A DNA stretch of 64,000 nucleotides. It comes from Mesorhizobium sp. LSHC420B00. GTDB taxonomy: Bacteria; Pseudomonadota; Alphaproteobacteria; Rhizobiales; Rhizobiaceae. The position numbers and the translations under genes were made by a program. The DNA is taken from assembly GCF_000503055.1 (NCBI RefSeq), contig NZ_AYVY01000007.1, forward strand, positions 113,061 through 177,060. The letters are read 5' to 3'. Each line of letters begins with the position of its first letter. Positions within the stretch are counted from its first letter, which is position 1. Positions 44,166 through 53,911 of this stretch are shown here, in pieces. The notes below the pieces were generated by a model that worked only from the letters and a program-made list of their open reading frames with translations, was not told where the DNA came from and did no database searches.

Positions 44166-46340
44166 ATGATCGATCGCGTCGAGATCGCCGGATTGCGGAT
44201 TGCCCGCGAGCTTCATGATTTTGTCGTGAACGAGGCGTTGCCGGGCACCGGCATTGAAGCGGAGGCATTCTGGAGCGGTTTTTCGGCGATCGTCCATGAT
44301 CTCTCGCCAAAAAACCGGGCGCTGCTCGAAAAACGCGATGCCATGCAGAACAAGCTCGACCACTGGTACCGCGACAATGGCGCGCCCGTCGACATGGAGG
44401 CCTACAAGAGCTTCCTCCGCGAGATCGGCTATCTCCTGCCCGAGGGGCCGGCCTTCAGCGTGACGACCGAAAATGTCGACCCGGAAATCGCGCTGGTCGC
44501 CGGGCCGCAGTTGGTGGTGCCGGTGATGAATGCGCGTTATGCGCTGAATGCCGCCAATGCGCGCTGGGGCTCACTGTATGATGCGCTCTACGGCACCGAC
44601 GCCATCCCGGAGACGGACGGCGCCGAGCGAGGCAACAAATTCAATCCGGCGCGCGGCGCCAAGGTCGTCGCCTGGGCGAAAAGCTTCTTCGACGAGGCGG
44701 TGCCGCTCACGACAGGCAAATGGGCCGGCGTGAACGGGCTTTCGGTCGCCAACGGCATGTTGCGGCTGGGCGAGGGCGGCGGCGCCACCACGCTTGCCGA
44801 CCCCAAGCAGTTTGCCGGCTATCGCGGCGATGCCGCCGACCCCGAAGCCGTCTTGCTGGTCAGGAATGGCTTGCACATCGAAATCGCCATCGACCGCAAC
44901 AACCAGATCGGCCGCACCGATCCGGCCGGCATTGCCGATGTCGTGCTGGAATCGGCGCTGACAACCATCCAGGACTGCGAGGATTCGGTGGCGGCCGTCG
45001 ATGCCGAGGATAAGGTGCTGGTCTACCGCAACTGGCTCGGCCTGATGAAGGGCGACCTGGCTGAAGAGATCACCAAGGCCGGCAAGAGCTTTGTCCGAAG
45101 GCTCAACCCCGACCGCACCTATACCGCGCCCGATGGCGGCACGCTGACCGTGCCCGGCCGCTCGCTGATGCTGGTCAGGAACGTCGGCCACCTCATGACC
45201 AATCCGGCGATATCGGACCGCGACGGCAATGAGGTGCCGGAAGGCATCATGGATGCGGCGCTGACGGCGCTGATCGCGCTGCACGATGTTGGCCCCAACG
45301 GGCGCCGCGCCAATTCTCGCGCCGGCTCGATGTATATCGTAAAACCCAAGATGCATGGGCCGGAGGAAATTGCCTTTGCCGTCGAGATTTTCGACCGCGT
45401 CGAGGCGCTGCTCGGCATGGCGAAAAACACCATCAAGATGGGCATCATGGACGAGGAGCGGCGCACCACCGTCAACCTCAAGGAGGCGATCCGCGCCGCC
45501 AGGGACCGCGTCGTCTTCATCAACACCGGCTTCCTCGACCGCACCGGCGACGAGATACATACCTCGATGGAAGCCGGCCCGATGATCCGCAAGGGCGACA
45601 TGAAGCAGGCCGCCTGGATTGCCGCCTATGAAGCCTGGAACGTCGATACCGGGCTCGAATGCGGGCTGGCCGGCCACGCCCAGATCGGCAAGGGCATGTG
45701 GGCGATGCCCGACCTGATGGCGGCGATGCTGGCCGAGAAAATCGCGCACCCTAAGGCCGGCGCCAACACCGCCTGGGTGCCGTCGCCGACGGCGGCAACC
45801 CTGCACGCCACGCACTACCACAAGGTCGATGTCCACGCCGTGCAGCAGGCGCTGAAAAGCCGGCCCAGGGCGAAGCTGGATGACATATTGTCGGTGCCGG
45901 TCGCAGTGCGGCCGAACTGGTCGCCTGAAGACATCCAGAAGGAACTCGACAACAACGCACAAGGCATTCTGGGCTACGTCGTGCGCTGGATCGACCAGGG
46001 CGTCGGCTGTTCGAAAGTGCCAGATATAAACAACGTCGGCCTGATGGAGGACCGTGCTACGCTGCGCATCTCTTCGCAGCACATCGCCAACTGGCTGCAT
46101 CACGGCGTCTGCACGCCCGACCAGGTGATGGAAACGATGAAACGCATGGCGGCAATCGTCGACCGCCAAAACCATGGCGATCCGCTCTACCGGCTGATGG
46201 CGCCGGACTTCGACAAGTCCATCGCCTTCCTCGCCGCCTGCGACCTCGTCTTCAAAGGCCGCATCCAGCCCAACGGCTACACCGAGCCGGTCCTTCACGC
46301 GCGGCGGCTGGAACTGAAGGCGCGAGAGCGGAAGGGATAA
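44166..46340 (+). CDS. glcB: malate synthase G
   Basis: The 724-residue protein matches the monomeric G isoform of malate synthase (about 723 residues), which condenses glyoxylate with acetyl-CoA to malate. Conserved blocks seen include [50 protein letters not shown] (barrel and active-site region) and the C-terminal [17 protein letters not shown]. It is used in the glyoxylate cycle and in glycolate utilisation. The ATG at 44166 is preceded by GGAGAAG. No glycolate oxidase gene lies nearby, so the gene is stand-alone here. Confidence 0.96.
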   Translation: MIDRVEIAGLRIARELHDFVVNEALPGTGIEAEAFWSGFSAIVHDLSPKNRALLEKRDAMQNKLDHWYRDNGAPVDMEAYKSFLREIGYLLPEGPAFSVTTENVDPEIALVAGPQLVVPVMNARYALNAANARWGSLYDALYGTDAIPETDGAERGNKFNPARGAKVVAWAKSFFDEAVPLTTGKWAGVNGLSVANGMLRLGEGGGATTLADPKQFAGYRGDAADPEAVLLVRNGLHIEIAIDRNNQIGRTDPAGIADVVLESALTTIQDCEDSVAAVDAEDKVLVYRNWLGLMKGDLAEEITKAGKSFVRRLNPDRTYTAPDGGTLTVPGRSLMLVRNVGHLMTNPAISDRDGNEVPEGIMDAALTALIALHDVGPNGRRANSRAGSMYIVKPKMHGPEEIAFAVEIFDRVEALLGMAKNTIKMGIMDEERRTTVNLKEAIRAARDRVVFINTGFLDRTGDEIHTSMEAGPMIRKGDMKQAAWIAAYEAWNVDTGLECGLAGHAQIGKGMWAMPDLMAAMLAEKIAHPKAGANTAWVPSPTAATLHATHYHKVDVHAVQQALKSRPRAKLDDILSVPVAVRPNWSPEDIQKELDNNAQGILGYVVRWIDQGVGCSKVPDINNVGLMEDRATLRISSQHIANWLHHGVCTPDQVMETMKRMAAIVDRQNHGDPLYRLMAPDFDKSIAFLAACDLVFKGRIQPNGYTEPVLHARRLELKARERKG

Positions 46341-46473
46341 AACCCTACGACAGTCGGGCTATGACCGGTCGCGCATCCTCAGGCATTAAATATTTGACCA
46401 ATGTACTGTAGGGTGGGGGTGAGCGTGATTGGATACTGCCACGACAACGTGCGACGAATTTCTCAGGGGCCAA

Positions 46474-47568
46474 ATGAGCAACAACAGGTCTGAACTAACC
46501 GTCAGAAAATTCTTTGCATCGATAATAGTCATTTGGGAAGCATTGCTATTCAATTCGCTGCCGACCCAGGCTGCAGAAGAGGTGCCGTTAGCTGTTCCTC
46601 TGATAAAATTGGAGTACCCGGGAAATCCACCCAATATCCGGATGTTGTATGTTAAGGTTCTGTCCCTCGGTAACAGAAAAATAAATCAACCGCTCTTATT
46701 GGATACCGGATCCAGTGGCATGACGATCGGCTGTGCTTCTGTGCTTCCCAAGAAGCTGTGTTCCGTCGAAGGAATAAAAATCACGAAAGATTTGGAACTG
46801 GATGGGATAACCGTTACCACCCAAAAAGCCGTCATGAATTACGGAACCTACGATGAGTACGGAAATGTTGCGTTGGCCCGGGTGACTTTCGGCTCCCGAG
46901 GCTCTTCCGTCTCCACCGAGGCATCCATCCCCTTCCTTGTTCGCTATAAGGAGGTCAGACGCAGCACAGGTGAAATCGTCGGCGGCCGGCTCTGGCCAAA
47001 AGGGATTTTTGGCATTTCCCCTATTGGGGGTGGTGGACCAAATCAAATGCTGAAATCCCCAATGGATGCCGTGAGTCCCAGAAATGGCTTGCGAAAGGGG
47101 TATTATCTTTCTCCGATAGGAACCGATTGGAGAGCTTGCACGAACGAGGAGGCGAATTGCCCGGCAGTTAAGGCACTTCACATTGGGATATCGGACAGCG
47201 TGAAAAGCGGCTTCAATATGGATAAGTGGAAAACCGCTAGCGAGCGCTATAACTTCCCAACCATAGGTTCATGTATCCTATTGAAAGAAAAAACAACTTG
47301 CCGGCCGACGCTTTACGACACGGGAAACTCCACGATCGTAATAGCGGACAGCCCGCCAAAAGATTCGGGCGGATCAATGGACGTCGGGACCAGAGTGGCG
47401 GTAAAAATCGCGATGCTGGGGGAGTGGAAGTTCGACACGTCATACGGGTCCGAGTTGGAATTCTCTCCAACGATCGGCCACAACATCATTGGCATACGAT
47501 ATTTTGAAACGAATAGTTTACTAGTTGACCTCGAAGCGAAAGAGATCGGAATCCGCATCGGGAATTGA
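46474..47568 (+). CDS. secreted pepsin-like (A1-type) aspartic protease, compositionally atypical
   Basis: The 364-residue protein has a signal-like N-terminus (RKFFASIIVIWEALLF, cleavage near TQAA at residue 34) and two aspartic-protease motifs, LLLDTGSSGM (D77) and LYDTGNSTIV (D282). The second lobe ends with IIGIRYFETNSLLVDLEAKEIG, the usual IxG..F....VD...IG pattern of the C-terminal lobe of pepsins. Two separate DTG sites in one chain indicate a bilobed pepsin-like enzyme, rare in bacteria. The region has many A/T-ending codons, unlike its neighbours, suggesting acquisition. The ATG at 46474 is preferred over an upstream TTG because of a purine-rich CAGGGG before it. Confidence 0.75.
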   Translation: MSNNRSELTVRKFFASIIVIWEALLFNSLPTQAAEEVPLAVPLIKLEYPGNPPNIRMLYVKVLSLGNRKINQPLLLDTGSSGMTIGCASVLPKKLCSVEGIKITKDLELDGITVTTQKAVMNYGTYDEYGNVALARVTFGSRGSSVSTEASIPFLVRYKEVRRSTGEIVGGRLWPKGIFGISPIGGGGPNQMLKSPMDAVSPRNGLRKGYYLSPIGTDWRACTNEEANCPAVKALHIGISDSVKSGFNMDKWKTASERYNFPTIGSCILLKEKTTCRPTLYDTGNSTIVIADSPPKDSGGSMDVGTRVAVKIAMLGEWKFDTSYGSELEFSPTIGHNIIGIRYFETNSLLVDLEAKEIGIRIGN

Positions 47569-47609
47569 CCAGAACTCTTCATCGTGTTCGGCCGTAGGAC
47601 GGGACGCTC

Positions 47610-49142
47610 CTACGCCGCCTGCGCCATCCGCTCCGAGCTCATGCGGTAGGAAATCGCTTCGGCCAGATGGATGCGGCCGACCGTCTCGCTGGCCTCGAGA
47701 TCGGCCAGTGTCCGCGCCACCTTCAAGACGCGGTGGTAGGCTCGTGCGGAAAAGCCGAGCTTTTCGCTGGCATCCCTCAGCAGCGACAGGCCGGCGGCAT
47801 CCGGCATGGCGATCTCCTCGATGAACGACGGCGAGCAATGCGCGTTGGTGGTGGCGGACGTTGCGCCGAGTCGTTCGAAACGCTCACGCTGGATCGTACG
47901 CGCACGCGCCACGCGTAGTGCTACCGCCGCGCTTTTCTCCGCCCGGTCCGGCCGGATCAGATCGCTGGCCGAGACCGCCGGCACCTCGATCCTGAGATCG
48001 ATGCGATCGAGCAGCGGGCCGGAAATGCGCGCCTGGTAGTCGGTGCGGCAGCGGTCGCCGCGCAGGCAGCGATAGCCCGGCTCGCCGGCCATGCCGCAGC
48101 GGCACGGGTTCATCGCCGCGACCAGCTGGATGCGCGCCGGATAGGTGACGCGATGGTTGGCGCGCGCGATCATGCAGTCGCCGGTCTCCAGCGGCTGGCG
48201 CAGCGCATCGAGCGCCTGCGGCGAAAATTCCGGAAACTCGTCGAGGAACAGCACGCCGTGATGGGCAAGCGAGGCCTCGCCCGGCCGCACGCGCAGGCCG
48301 CCACCGACCATCGCCGCCATCGAGGCCGAATGGTGTGGTGCCCGGAACGGCCTCCGGTCGGTCAGCTTGCCTTCGCCGAGCTCGCCGGCCACCGAGGCGA
48401 TCATCGAGACTTCGAGCAATTCCCTGGGCGCCAGCGGCGGCAGGATCGACGGCAGCCGCTGCGCCAGCATCGACTTTCCCGACCCCGGCGGCCCGACCAT
48501 CAGCAGATTGTGGCCGCCGGCCGCCGCCACTTCCAGCGCCCGCTTGGCGGTCTCCTGGCCCTTGATGTCGGCAAGGTCGGGCAGGTCGCGCGCCGAGGCG
48601 TGGATGCCGGCTTCCGGCCGCGACAGAACCTGCGTGCCGCGAAAATGATTGGCGATGGCGATCAGGCTGCGCGGCGCCAATATGTCGAAATCCTTGCCGG
48701 CCCACGCCGCTTCCGGCCCGCAGGCAAACGGGCAGATCAGGCCCTTGCCTTCGGCATTGGCGCCGATCGCCGCCGGCAGCGCTCCGGCCACCGCGGCAAT
48801 GGTGCCGTCAAGCGACAATTCGCCAAGCACGACATAGCCGGCCAGCATGTCGCCCGGAATGGCGCCGAGTGCTGCCATCAAACCGAGCGCGATCGGCAGA
48901 TCGTAATGGCTGCCCTCCTTGGGCAGGTCGGCAGGCGCCAGATTGACGGTGACCTTCTTCGACGGCATCGACAGGCCGGATGCATGCAGCGCCGCCTGCA
49001 CCCGCTCGCGGCTTTCGGCTACAGCCTTGTCGGCCAGGCCGACGATGTGCATGTTGACCTTGCCCGGCGCGATCATCACCTGCACGTCGACCGGCACGGC
49101 CTCGATGCCCTGGAAAGCAACCGTGCGAACCCGCGCCACCAT
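47610..49142 (-). CDS. comM: ComM/YifB-family Mg-chelatase-like AAA ATPase
   Basis: The 510-residue protein has a Lon-like S5-fold N-terminal domain (residues about 1-175), then the AAA+ Mg-chelatase core with Walker A GPPGSGKSM and Walker B LFLDE. A zinc-like cysteine set (NPCRCGMAGEPGYRCLRGDRC) and the C-terminal Mg_chelatase_C domain follow. ComM is a branch-migration helicase used in natural transformation in competent bacteria, and it is conserved widely even where competence is not known. The ATG at 49142 gives the family N-terminus (MVARVRTVAFQG). Confidence 0.95.
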   Translation of the reverse strand: MVARVRTVAFQGIEAVPVDVQVMIAPGKVNMHIVGLADKAVAESRERVQAALHASGLSMPSKKVTVNLAPADLPKEGSHYDLPIALGLMAALGAIPGDMLAGYVVLGELSLDGTIAAVAGALPAAIGANAEGKGLICPFACGPEAAWAGKDFDILAPRSLIAIANHFRGTQVLSRPEAGIHASARDLPDLADIKGQETAKRALEVAAAGGHNLLMVGPPGSGKSMLAQRLPSILPPLAPRELLEVSMIASVAGELGEGKLTDRRPFRAPHHSASMAAMVGGGLRVRPGEASLAHHGVLFLDEFPEFSPQALDALRQPLETGDCMIARANHRVTYPARIQLVAAMNPCRCGMAGEPGYRCLRGDRCRTDYQARISGPLLDRIDLRIEVPAVSASDLIRPDRAEKSAAVALRVARARTIQRERFERLGATSATTNAHCSPSFIEEIAMPDAAGLSLLRDASEKLGFSARAYHRVLKVARTLADLEASETVGRIHLAEAISYRMSSERMAQAA

Positions 49143-49302
49143 GTCTTCACCCCGGCTGCAGGCTTGCCCCAAGCCCTTGCGATCATGCCGCGAACGGCGT
49201 CACCGGAGACAACCACAGATTTCCGGCGAAGGCAAGAACATTTGGGGAACGGCTGAACGCAGCGGCTCCAATGGGTTGCAACGCGGCCGCTCCGAAGCGA
49301 GA

Positions 49303-50244
49303 CTAGTTACGCTTGCCCTCCACCGCATCCCAGAACAGGCTGGCGATGTCGGCGCCGCCGAAGCGCTTCACTTCGCGTATGCCGGTCGGTGAGGTCACGT
49401 TGATCTCGGTCATGTAGTCGCCGATGACGTCGATGCCGACGAGGATGAAGCCGCGCTCCCTCAGCCACGGGCCGATGCGGCCACATATCTCGCGTTCGCG
49501 CTCTGTCAGCTCGGTCTTTTCGGCGCGGCCGCCGACATGCATGTTGGAGCGCGAATCGTGCTCGGCCGGCACGCGGTTGATGGCGCCGACCGGCTCGCCG
49601 TCAATCAGGATGATGCGTTTGTCGCCGGCGCGCACCTCCTTGAGGTAGCGCTGCACGATGTAGGGTTCGCGGAACATCTGGCCGAACATTTCGAGCAGCG
49701 AGGCGAGGTTGCGGTCGGCCTCGTGCAGGTGGAAGATGCCGGCGCCGCCATTGCCGTAGAGCGGCTTGACGATGATGTCGCCAAACTCCTTGCGGAAGGC
49801 GGCGACTTCGAGCGGATCCTTGGTGATCAGCGTGTCCGGCATCAGGTCGGGAAATTCGGTGACGAAGATCTTTTCCGGGCTGTTGCGCACCCAGGCCGGG
49901 TCGTTGACCACCAGCGTCTTCGGATGGATGCGCTCGAGGATATGCGTGGTGGTGATGTAGTTCATGTCGAAGGGCGGATCCTGCCGCAAAAGGATGACGT
50001 CCATCTCCGAAAGATCGGTACGGATTTCTTCGCCCAGTGAATAATGGCTGCCCTTCTCGTCGCGGACCTGCATCGCCTCGATGCGGGCAAACACCTTGCC
50101 GTCGCGCAGCGACAGCCGGTCGGGCGTGTAGTGGAACAGCTGGTGGCCGCGCCGCTGCGCTTCCAGCGACAGCGCAAACGACGTGTCGCCGGCAATCGAC
50201 ACGGTGGAGATGTGGTCCATCTGGACGGCGACTTTCAGGGGCAT
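49303..50244 (-). CDS. gshB: glutathione synthetase
   Basis: The 313-residue protein has the prokaryotic GshB fold. The N-terminal domain ([19 protein letters not shown]) and the ATP-grasp domain ([34 protein letters not shown], with [12 protein letters not shown]) end with [19 protein letters not shown]. It joins gamma-glutamylcysteine and glycine to make glutathione. The ATG at 50244 follows GGAGAGC; a longer frame would extend through a dispersed repeat at 50262 and is rejected. Its length agrees with other rhizobial enzymes. Confidence 0.96.
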   Translation of the reverse strand: MPLKVAVQMDHISTVSIAGDTSFALSLEAQRRGHQLFHYTPDRLSLRDGKVFARIEAMQVRDEKGSHYSLGEEIRTDLSEMDVILLRQDPPFDMNYITTTHILERIHPKTLVVNDPAWVRNSPEKIFVTEFPDLMPDTLITKDPLEVAAFRKEFGDIIVKPLYGNGGAGIFHLHEADRNLASLLEMFGQMFREPYIVQRYLKEVRAGDKRIILIDGEPVGAINRVPAEHDSRSNMHVGGRAEKTELTEREREICGRIGPWLRERGFILVGIDVIGDYMTEINVTSPTGIREVKRFGGADIASLFWDAVEGKRN

Positions 50245-50261
50245 GGCAGCTCTCCGGCGCA

Positions 50262-50366
50262 CTTGCAGCGATCCACTTGGATGCACAAAGTACGCTCCAA
50301 CACTTTTGAATCCATGCATCGTGCTGTCCGAAAATCGATTCCGATTTTCGCGCCGATGCATCGACG
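50262..50366 (-). repeat. dispersed repeat, copy 2 (first copy at 21306-21400)
   Basis: It shares CGCTCCAACACTTTTGAA with copy 1, followed by CCGAAAATCGATTCCGATTT, a near-palindrome. It ends 18 bases before the gshB start, so it may form part of the leader. The remaining bases up to 50460 hold no gene. Confidence 0.75.
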
Positions 50367-50460
50367 ACAGCGATATAAGGAAATCGGCGGCTTCTGCCAA
50401 TCGGCCAAGGTCATGATGAGGCTGCGCTTCGTTTGGCGCAGATCCCAATGCGATGTGCCG

Positions 50461-50835
50461 TCAGTGATCGAAGACCAGCTTGGAATAGCCGAGGAAGGAC
50501 AGCGCCATGGCAATCAGCGAGGCGACCGCAAGGGCGATGAGCGGCGACACCGTCGGCAGCGCGAACAGGATGGCGCAATAGACGAGATAATTGACGACGC
50601 TGGTGGCAATGCCGACGCCGCCATAGCGTGCGCCCTCTTGCGCGATGCCGCGGCTGGAAGGCGAAAACGTCAGATGGCGGTTGATCAACCAGGTGACGGA
50701 CAGGGCAAAACCGATCGAAATGATGCGAGCCGCGAATGGTCCGAGCGGCGCTATCGTCAGCACCAGCCAAAGCGCCGCCGCATCGGCGACGAAGCCGACG
50801 CCGCCGGCGAAAATGAAGCGGGCGAGGCGTCCCAT
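50461..50835 (-). CDS. GtrA-family flippase-like membrane protein
   Basis: The 124-residue protein has four membrane helices and matches GtrA (FIFAGGVGFVADAAALWLVL; FALSVTWLINRHLTFS). GtrA-type proteins are thought to flip polyprenyl-phosphate-linked sugars across the inner membrane. The GT2 gene ends 7 bases upstream on the same strand, forming a GtrB-GtrA operon, and a large GT-C-like membrane protein is encoded divergently. Together they resemble the three-part Gtr glycosylation systems. Confidence 0.88.
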   Translation of the reverse strand: MGRLARFIFAGGVGFVADAAALWLVLTIAPLGPFAARIISIGFALSVTWLINRHLTFSPSSRGIAQEGARYGGVGIATSVVNYLVYCAILFALPTVSPLIALAVASLIAMALSFLGYSKLVFDH

Positions 50836-50842
50836 TCAGGCT

Positions 50843-51850
50843 CTAGGCCGCGCGCGGGGTCTTGCCCGGTCCGGCCTTCAAAGTCGCGAGGGCGCTTGCA
50901 CGTTCACGTTCGACGCGACCGGAAGGCATCGACAGATAGAAGATGCGCTTCTGCTCGGCCCGGCCGCGCGACACCGAATCGAGGATTACCCCGGTCACCG
51001 CCGCCAGCATCGACAGCAGCAGCAGCCCGACCGACAGCACCCAGGTCGGCATGCGCGGCACAAGCCCGGTTTCGGCGAACTCGATCAGCACCGGCGCCAT
51101 CAGGAACAGGCTCGATGCCAGGAAGAACACCGAAAAAGCGCCGAAGAAACGCAGCGGCTGTGTCTCCTTCATCAGCATGGCGAACATCCACAGGATCTTC
51201 GCGCCGTCGCGAAAGGTCGACAGCTTCGACGAGGAGCCTTCCGGCCGGCGGCCATAGTCGAGCCCGATCTCGCTCACCGGCAATTTGAGCTGCGAGGCGT
51301 GCACCGACATTTCGGTCTCGATCTCGAAACCGCCGGAAACGGCGGGAAAGCTCTTGACGAAGCGCCTGGTGAAGGCGCGGTACCCCGAGAAGATATCGGT
51401 AAAGTCCGAGCCGAACAGCCGCTTGTAGAGGCTGTTGAAGATGCGGTTGCCGAAGGCATGGCCAGTCCTGCCGGCATCGTCGGCGACGCCGCGCCTGGTG
51501 CCCACCACCATGTCGGAGCGCTCGGTCAGCAGCGTGTTGATCAGTTGCGGCGCGTCCTCCGGCGCATAGGTGCCGTCGCCGTCGGCCATCAGATAGATGT
51601 CGGCCTCGATGTCGGCGAACATGCGGCGCACGACATTGCCTTTGCCCTGGCGCGGCTCGCGCACCACGATGGCGCCGGCGGCGCGGGCTCGGAGCGCCGT
51701 CAGATCGCGCGAATTGTTGTCGTAGACATATATCGCGGCGGCAGGCAGCGTCTCGCGAAAGCGCCGCACCACTTCGCCGATCGTCAGCTCCTCATTGTAG
51801 CAAGGCAGGAGCACGGCGATGCTCGGCTCATGGCGCACTTCTTGTGGCAT
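50843..51850 (-). CDS. GT2 glycosyltransferase, GtrB/dolichol-phosphate-mannose synthase type
   Basis: The 335-residue protein has a GT-A N-terminal domain (AVLLPCYNEELTIGEVVRRF; DGDGTYAPEDAPQLI; the metal motif DGDGTY resembles DxD) and two C-terminal membrane helices (FGAFSVFFLASSLFLMAP; LSVGLLLLSMLAAVTGVIL). Such enzymes attach one sugar to polyprenyl phosphate. The GtrA-like gene follows in the same operon. The start has GGAGACG upstream. The sugar is not predictable. Confidence 0.92.
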   Translation of the reverse strand: MPQEVRHEPSIAVLLPCYNEELTIGEVVRRFRETLPAAAIYVYDNNSRDLTALRARAAGAIVVREPRQGKGNVVRRMFADIEADIYLMADGDGTYAPEDAPQLINTLLTERSDMVVGTRRGVADDAGRTGHAFGNRIFNSLYKRLFGSDFTDIFSGYRAFTRRFVKSFPAVSGGFEIETEMSVHASQLKLPVSEIGLDYGRRPEGSSSKLSTFRDGAKILWMFAMLMKETQPLRFFGAFSVFFLASSLFLMAPVLIEFAETGLVPRMPTWVLSVGLLLLSMLAAVTGVILDSVSRGRAEQKRIFYLSMPSGRVERERASALATLKAGPGKTPRAA

Positions 51851-51979
51851 TTTCGTCTCCGGATGCCCTGTGAGGTCCCTGACCGCTCAAACGCCGGCCT
51901 CGCTCGGGCGGCTTTACTATTTATTGAAGCTGTTAAGGCTAGGTTTAAACCGCCCCGTATTCCTTCCAAAGGTCCTGAT

Positions 51980-53779
51980 ATGAGCACAGCCGACGATGGC
52001 GCCTCCATTTGGAGGTCCGATATCGCGCTGGCGCTGCTTGCCACGCTGCTGGCGCTTGCCGTCAATGCCTTTGCCGGTTTCCCGGAACTGACCAATGCCG
52101 GCGGCGACAACGACAATCTGCTGCGCCTTGTCGAAGTTCGCGACATGCTGGCCGGCCAAAGCTGGTTCGATCTGCACCAGTACAGGATGGGCCTGGAAGG
52201 CGGCTTCGTCATGCACTGGTCGCGGCTGGTCGATGCGCCGATCGCCGCCATCACGGCCGTGTCGGCCCTGACCGGGAGCACGGTCTTTGCCGAGAATTTT
52301 GCGCAAGTGCTGTGGCCGGCGCTGCTCTTTTGCCTGACCGTATTTTTCACCGCTCGCACCGCGCGCAGCTTTGCTGGTGACGGCGCCGTGCTGCCCGCTG
52401 TCGTCGTCGGCGCCGCCGCACTGCACTTCCTCGGCATTTTTTCGCCTGGCGCGCTCGATCACCACAATGTCCAGCTGATGCTGAGCATGGCCAGCCTGAG
52501 CCTTCTGCTTGAAGCGCCCTTGCGCGGGCCGGCGGCACTACTCTCCGGCCTGTGCGCCGGATTGATGCTGGCCGTCGGCATGGAAACCGCGCCTTATGTC
52601 GCCACCATCGGCGCCTCTGTCGCCACGCTGTTTGCCCTCGACGCCGATGGCGAGAGGCCGATTGCCAGGGATTTCGGCCTCGGCTTTGCCGGCGTGTCCG
52701 CTCTCGTCTTTGTCGCCACCATCGCACCGTCCGCCTGGGGTCAGGCGCAATGCGACGCCTTCTCGACCGTGCAGTTCGTCGTCGCAGCGATTGCCGGAAC
52801 CGGCCTTGCGGCGATAGCGTCGGCCGAGCCCGCTGGCCGCACGCGCCAACGGCGCATCGCCTCGCTTGGCCTGCTTGCCCTGATATTGGCCGCAGTCGTC
52901 GTCTTTTTGTTCCCGCAATGCCTGGCAGCGCCCTATGCCAACCTCGATCCGCGCCTCAAGGAGCTATGGCTTGATCACATCGACGAGGCGCAATCGCTGT
53001 TCAAGCTTCTCGCTGAAGATCCGGCCGGGGTGGTGGCGCGCTATGCTACGCCGCTCATCGCGCTCGTGCTGATGGCGCTTCGCCTTGGCCGTGGCGGCTG
53101 GCGGCGGCAGGACAGCCTTGTCGGCACGCTGCTTGTCGTGGCCTTCATCGTCAGTGCCTGGCAGGTGCGCGGTTCGACATTCTCGATCGCCTTCGCCGTC
53201 ATCCCGCTTGCTGCCTGGATTGCCAAATGGCGTCAACGGGCCGAGGCCAGCCCGTCGCGCGGCGTGGCGCTGCGCATGGCCGCCGTCTGGCTGGTTTCGG
53301 TGAATGCCGTCTGGACTGGGGCTGCCGCGGCGACCTCGGTCGCCTTCGAGGACAGCAATACCGCCGCCGATAATGGCGACGGCGCCGATGTCGCTTGCCA
53401 GCGCATGGCCTCCTTTGCGGCGCTTGGCCGCCTGCCCGGCACCACGGTGCTGGCAATTTCCAATCTCGGATCGCCGATCCTGGCCTATTCCGGACACCGC
53501 GTCTTCGCCGGGCCTTATCATCGCAACGTCGCCGGCAACCTGCTGGCGCTCGATGCCTTCCTTGGGTCCGATGCCGATGCCAGGACAATCCTGGCGGATC
53601 ATCACGTCGGCCTCGTCGCATTGTGCCCCGGCAGCCCCGAAAGCAAGCTCCTCGCCGCCAAGGCGCCGGCAGGTTTTCTCGCCGGGTTGATGCGCGGCAG
53701 CGTACCGGAATGGCTTGAGCCGGTTGCCGGGACCAGCGGAGCCGCCGTCGAATTGTACCACGTCCGGCTGGGCGGCTGA
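51980..53779 (+). CDS. polytopic membrane protein, GT-C-like glycosyltransferase candidate
   Basis: The 599-residue protein has about 10-12 membrane helices and a C-terminal extracytoplasmic domain of about 150 residues. Near the N-terminus, after the first helix, lies AGGDNDNLLRLVEVRDML, an acidic motif in the position of the catalytic first loop of GT-C enzymes. A further GGFVMHWSRLVDAPIA block follows. It is divergent from the GtrA/GtrB pair. The family is not certain, but topology, acidic loop and neighbours point to a sugar transferase using the flipped lipid-linked sugar. The ATG at 51980 follows AAAGG; longer upstream reading is antisense to the GT2 gene. Confidence 0.7.
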   Translation: MSTADDGASIWRSDIALALLATLLALAVNAFAGFPELTNAGGDNDNLLRLVEVRDMLAGQSWFDLHQYRMGLEGGFVMHWSRLVDAPIAAITAVSALTGSTVFAENFAQVLWPALLFCLTVFFTARTARSFAGDGAVLPAVVVGAAALHFLGIFSPGALDHHNVQLMLSMASLSLLLEAPLRGPAALLSGLCAGLMLAVGMETAPYVATIGASVATLFALDADGERPIARDFGLGFAGVSALVFVATIAPSAWGQAQCDAFSTVQFVVAAIAGTGLAAIASAEPAGRTRQRRIASLGLLALILAAVVVFLFPQCLAAPYANLDPRLKELWLDHIDEAQSLFKLLAEDPAGVVARYATPLIALVLMALRLGRGGWRRQDSLVGTLLVVAFIVSAWQVRGSTFSIAFAVIPLAAWIAKWRQRAEASPSRGVALRMAAVWLVSVNAVWTGAAAATSVAFEDSNTAADNGDGADVACQRMASFAALGRLPGTTVLAISNLGSPILAYSGHRVFAGPYHRNVAGNLLALDAFLGSDADARTILADHHVGLVALCPGSPESKLLAAKAPAGFLAGLMRGSVPEWLEPVAGTSGAAVELYHVRLGG

Positions 53780-53911
53780 TCGATCGGGGGCGCGTGCGGC
53801 CTTTTGTCGGACATAAGTCCCGACTATCCACTCTTTCGCCCTTGCCCGCCCGACATGGCTGGATAGGATGCGCGCCGGTCAGACCGAGATCGTTGGACCG
53901 GGAGAGAATTC

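Noticed and set aside
50645..51979. 445-codon upstream extension of the GT-C-like membrane protein
   Set aside because: It is antisense to the GT2 and GtrA genes and has no family features; the ATG at 51980 with AAAGG upstream gives a normal membrane-protein start.
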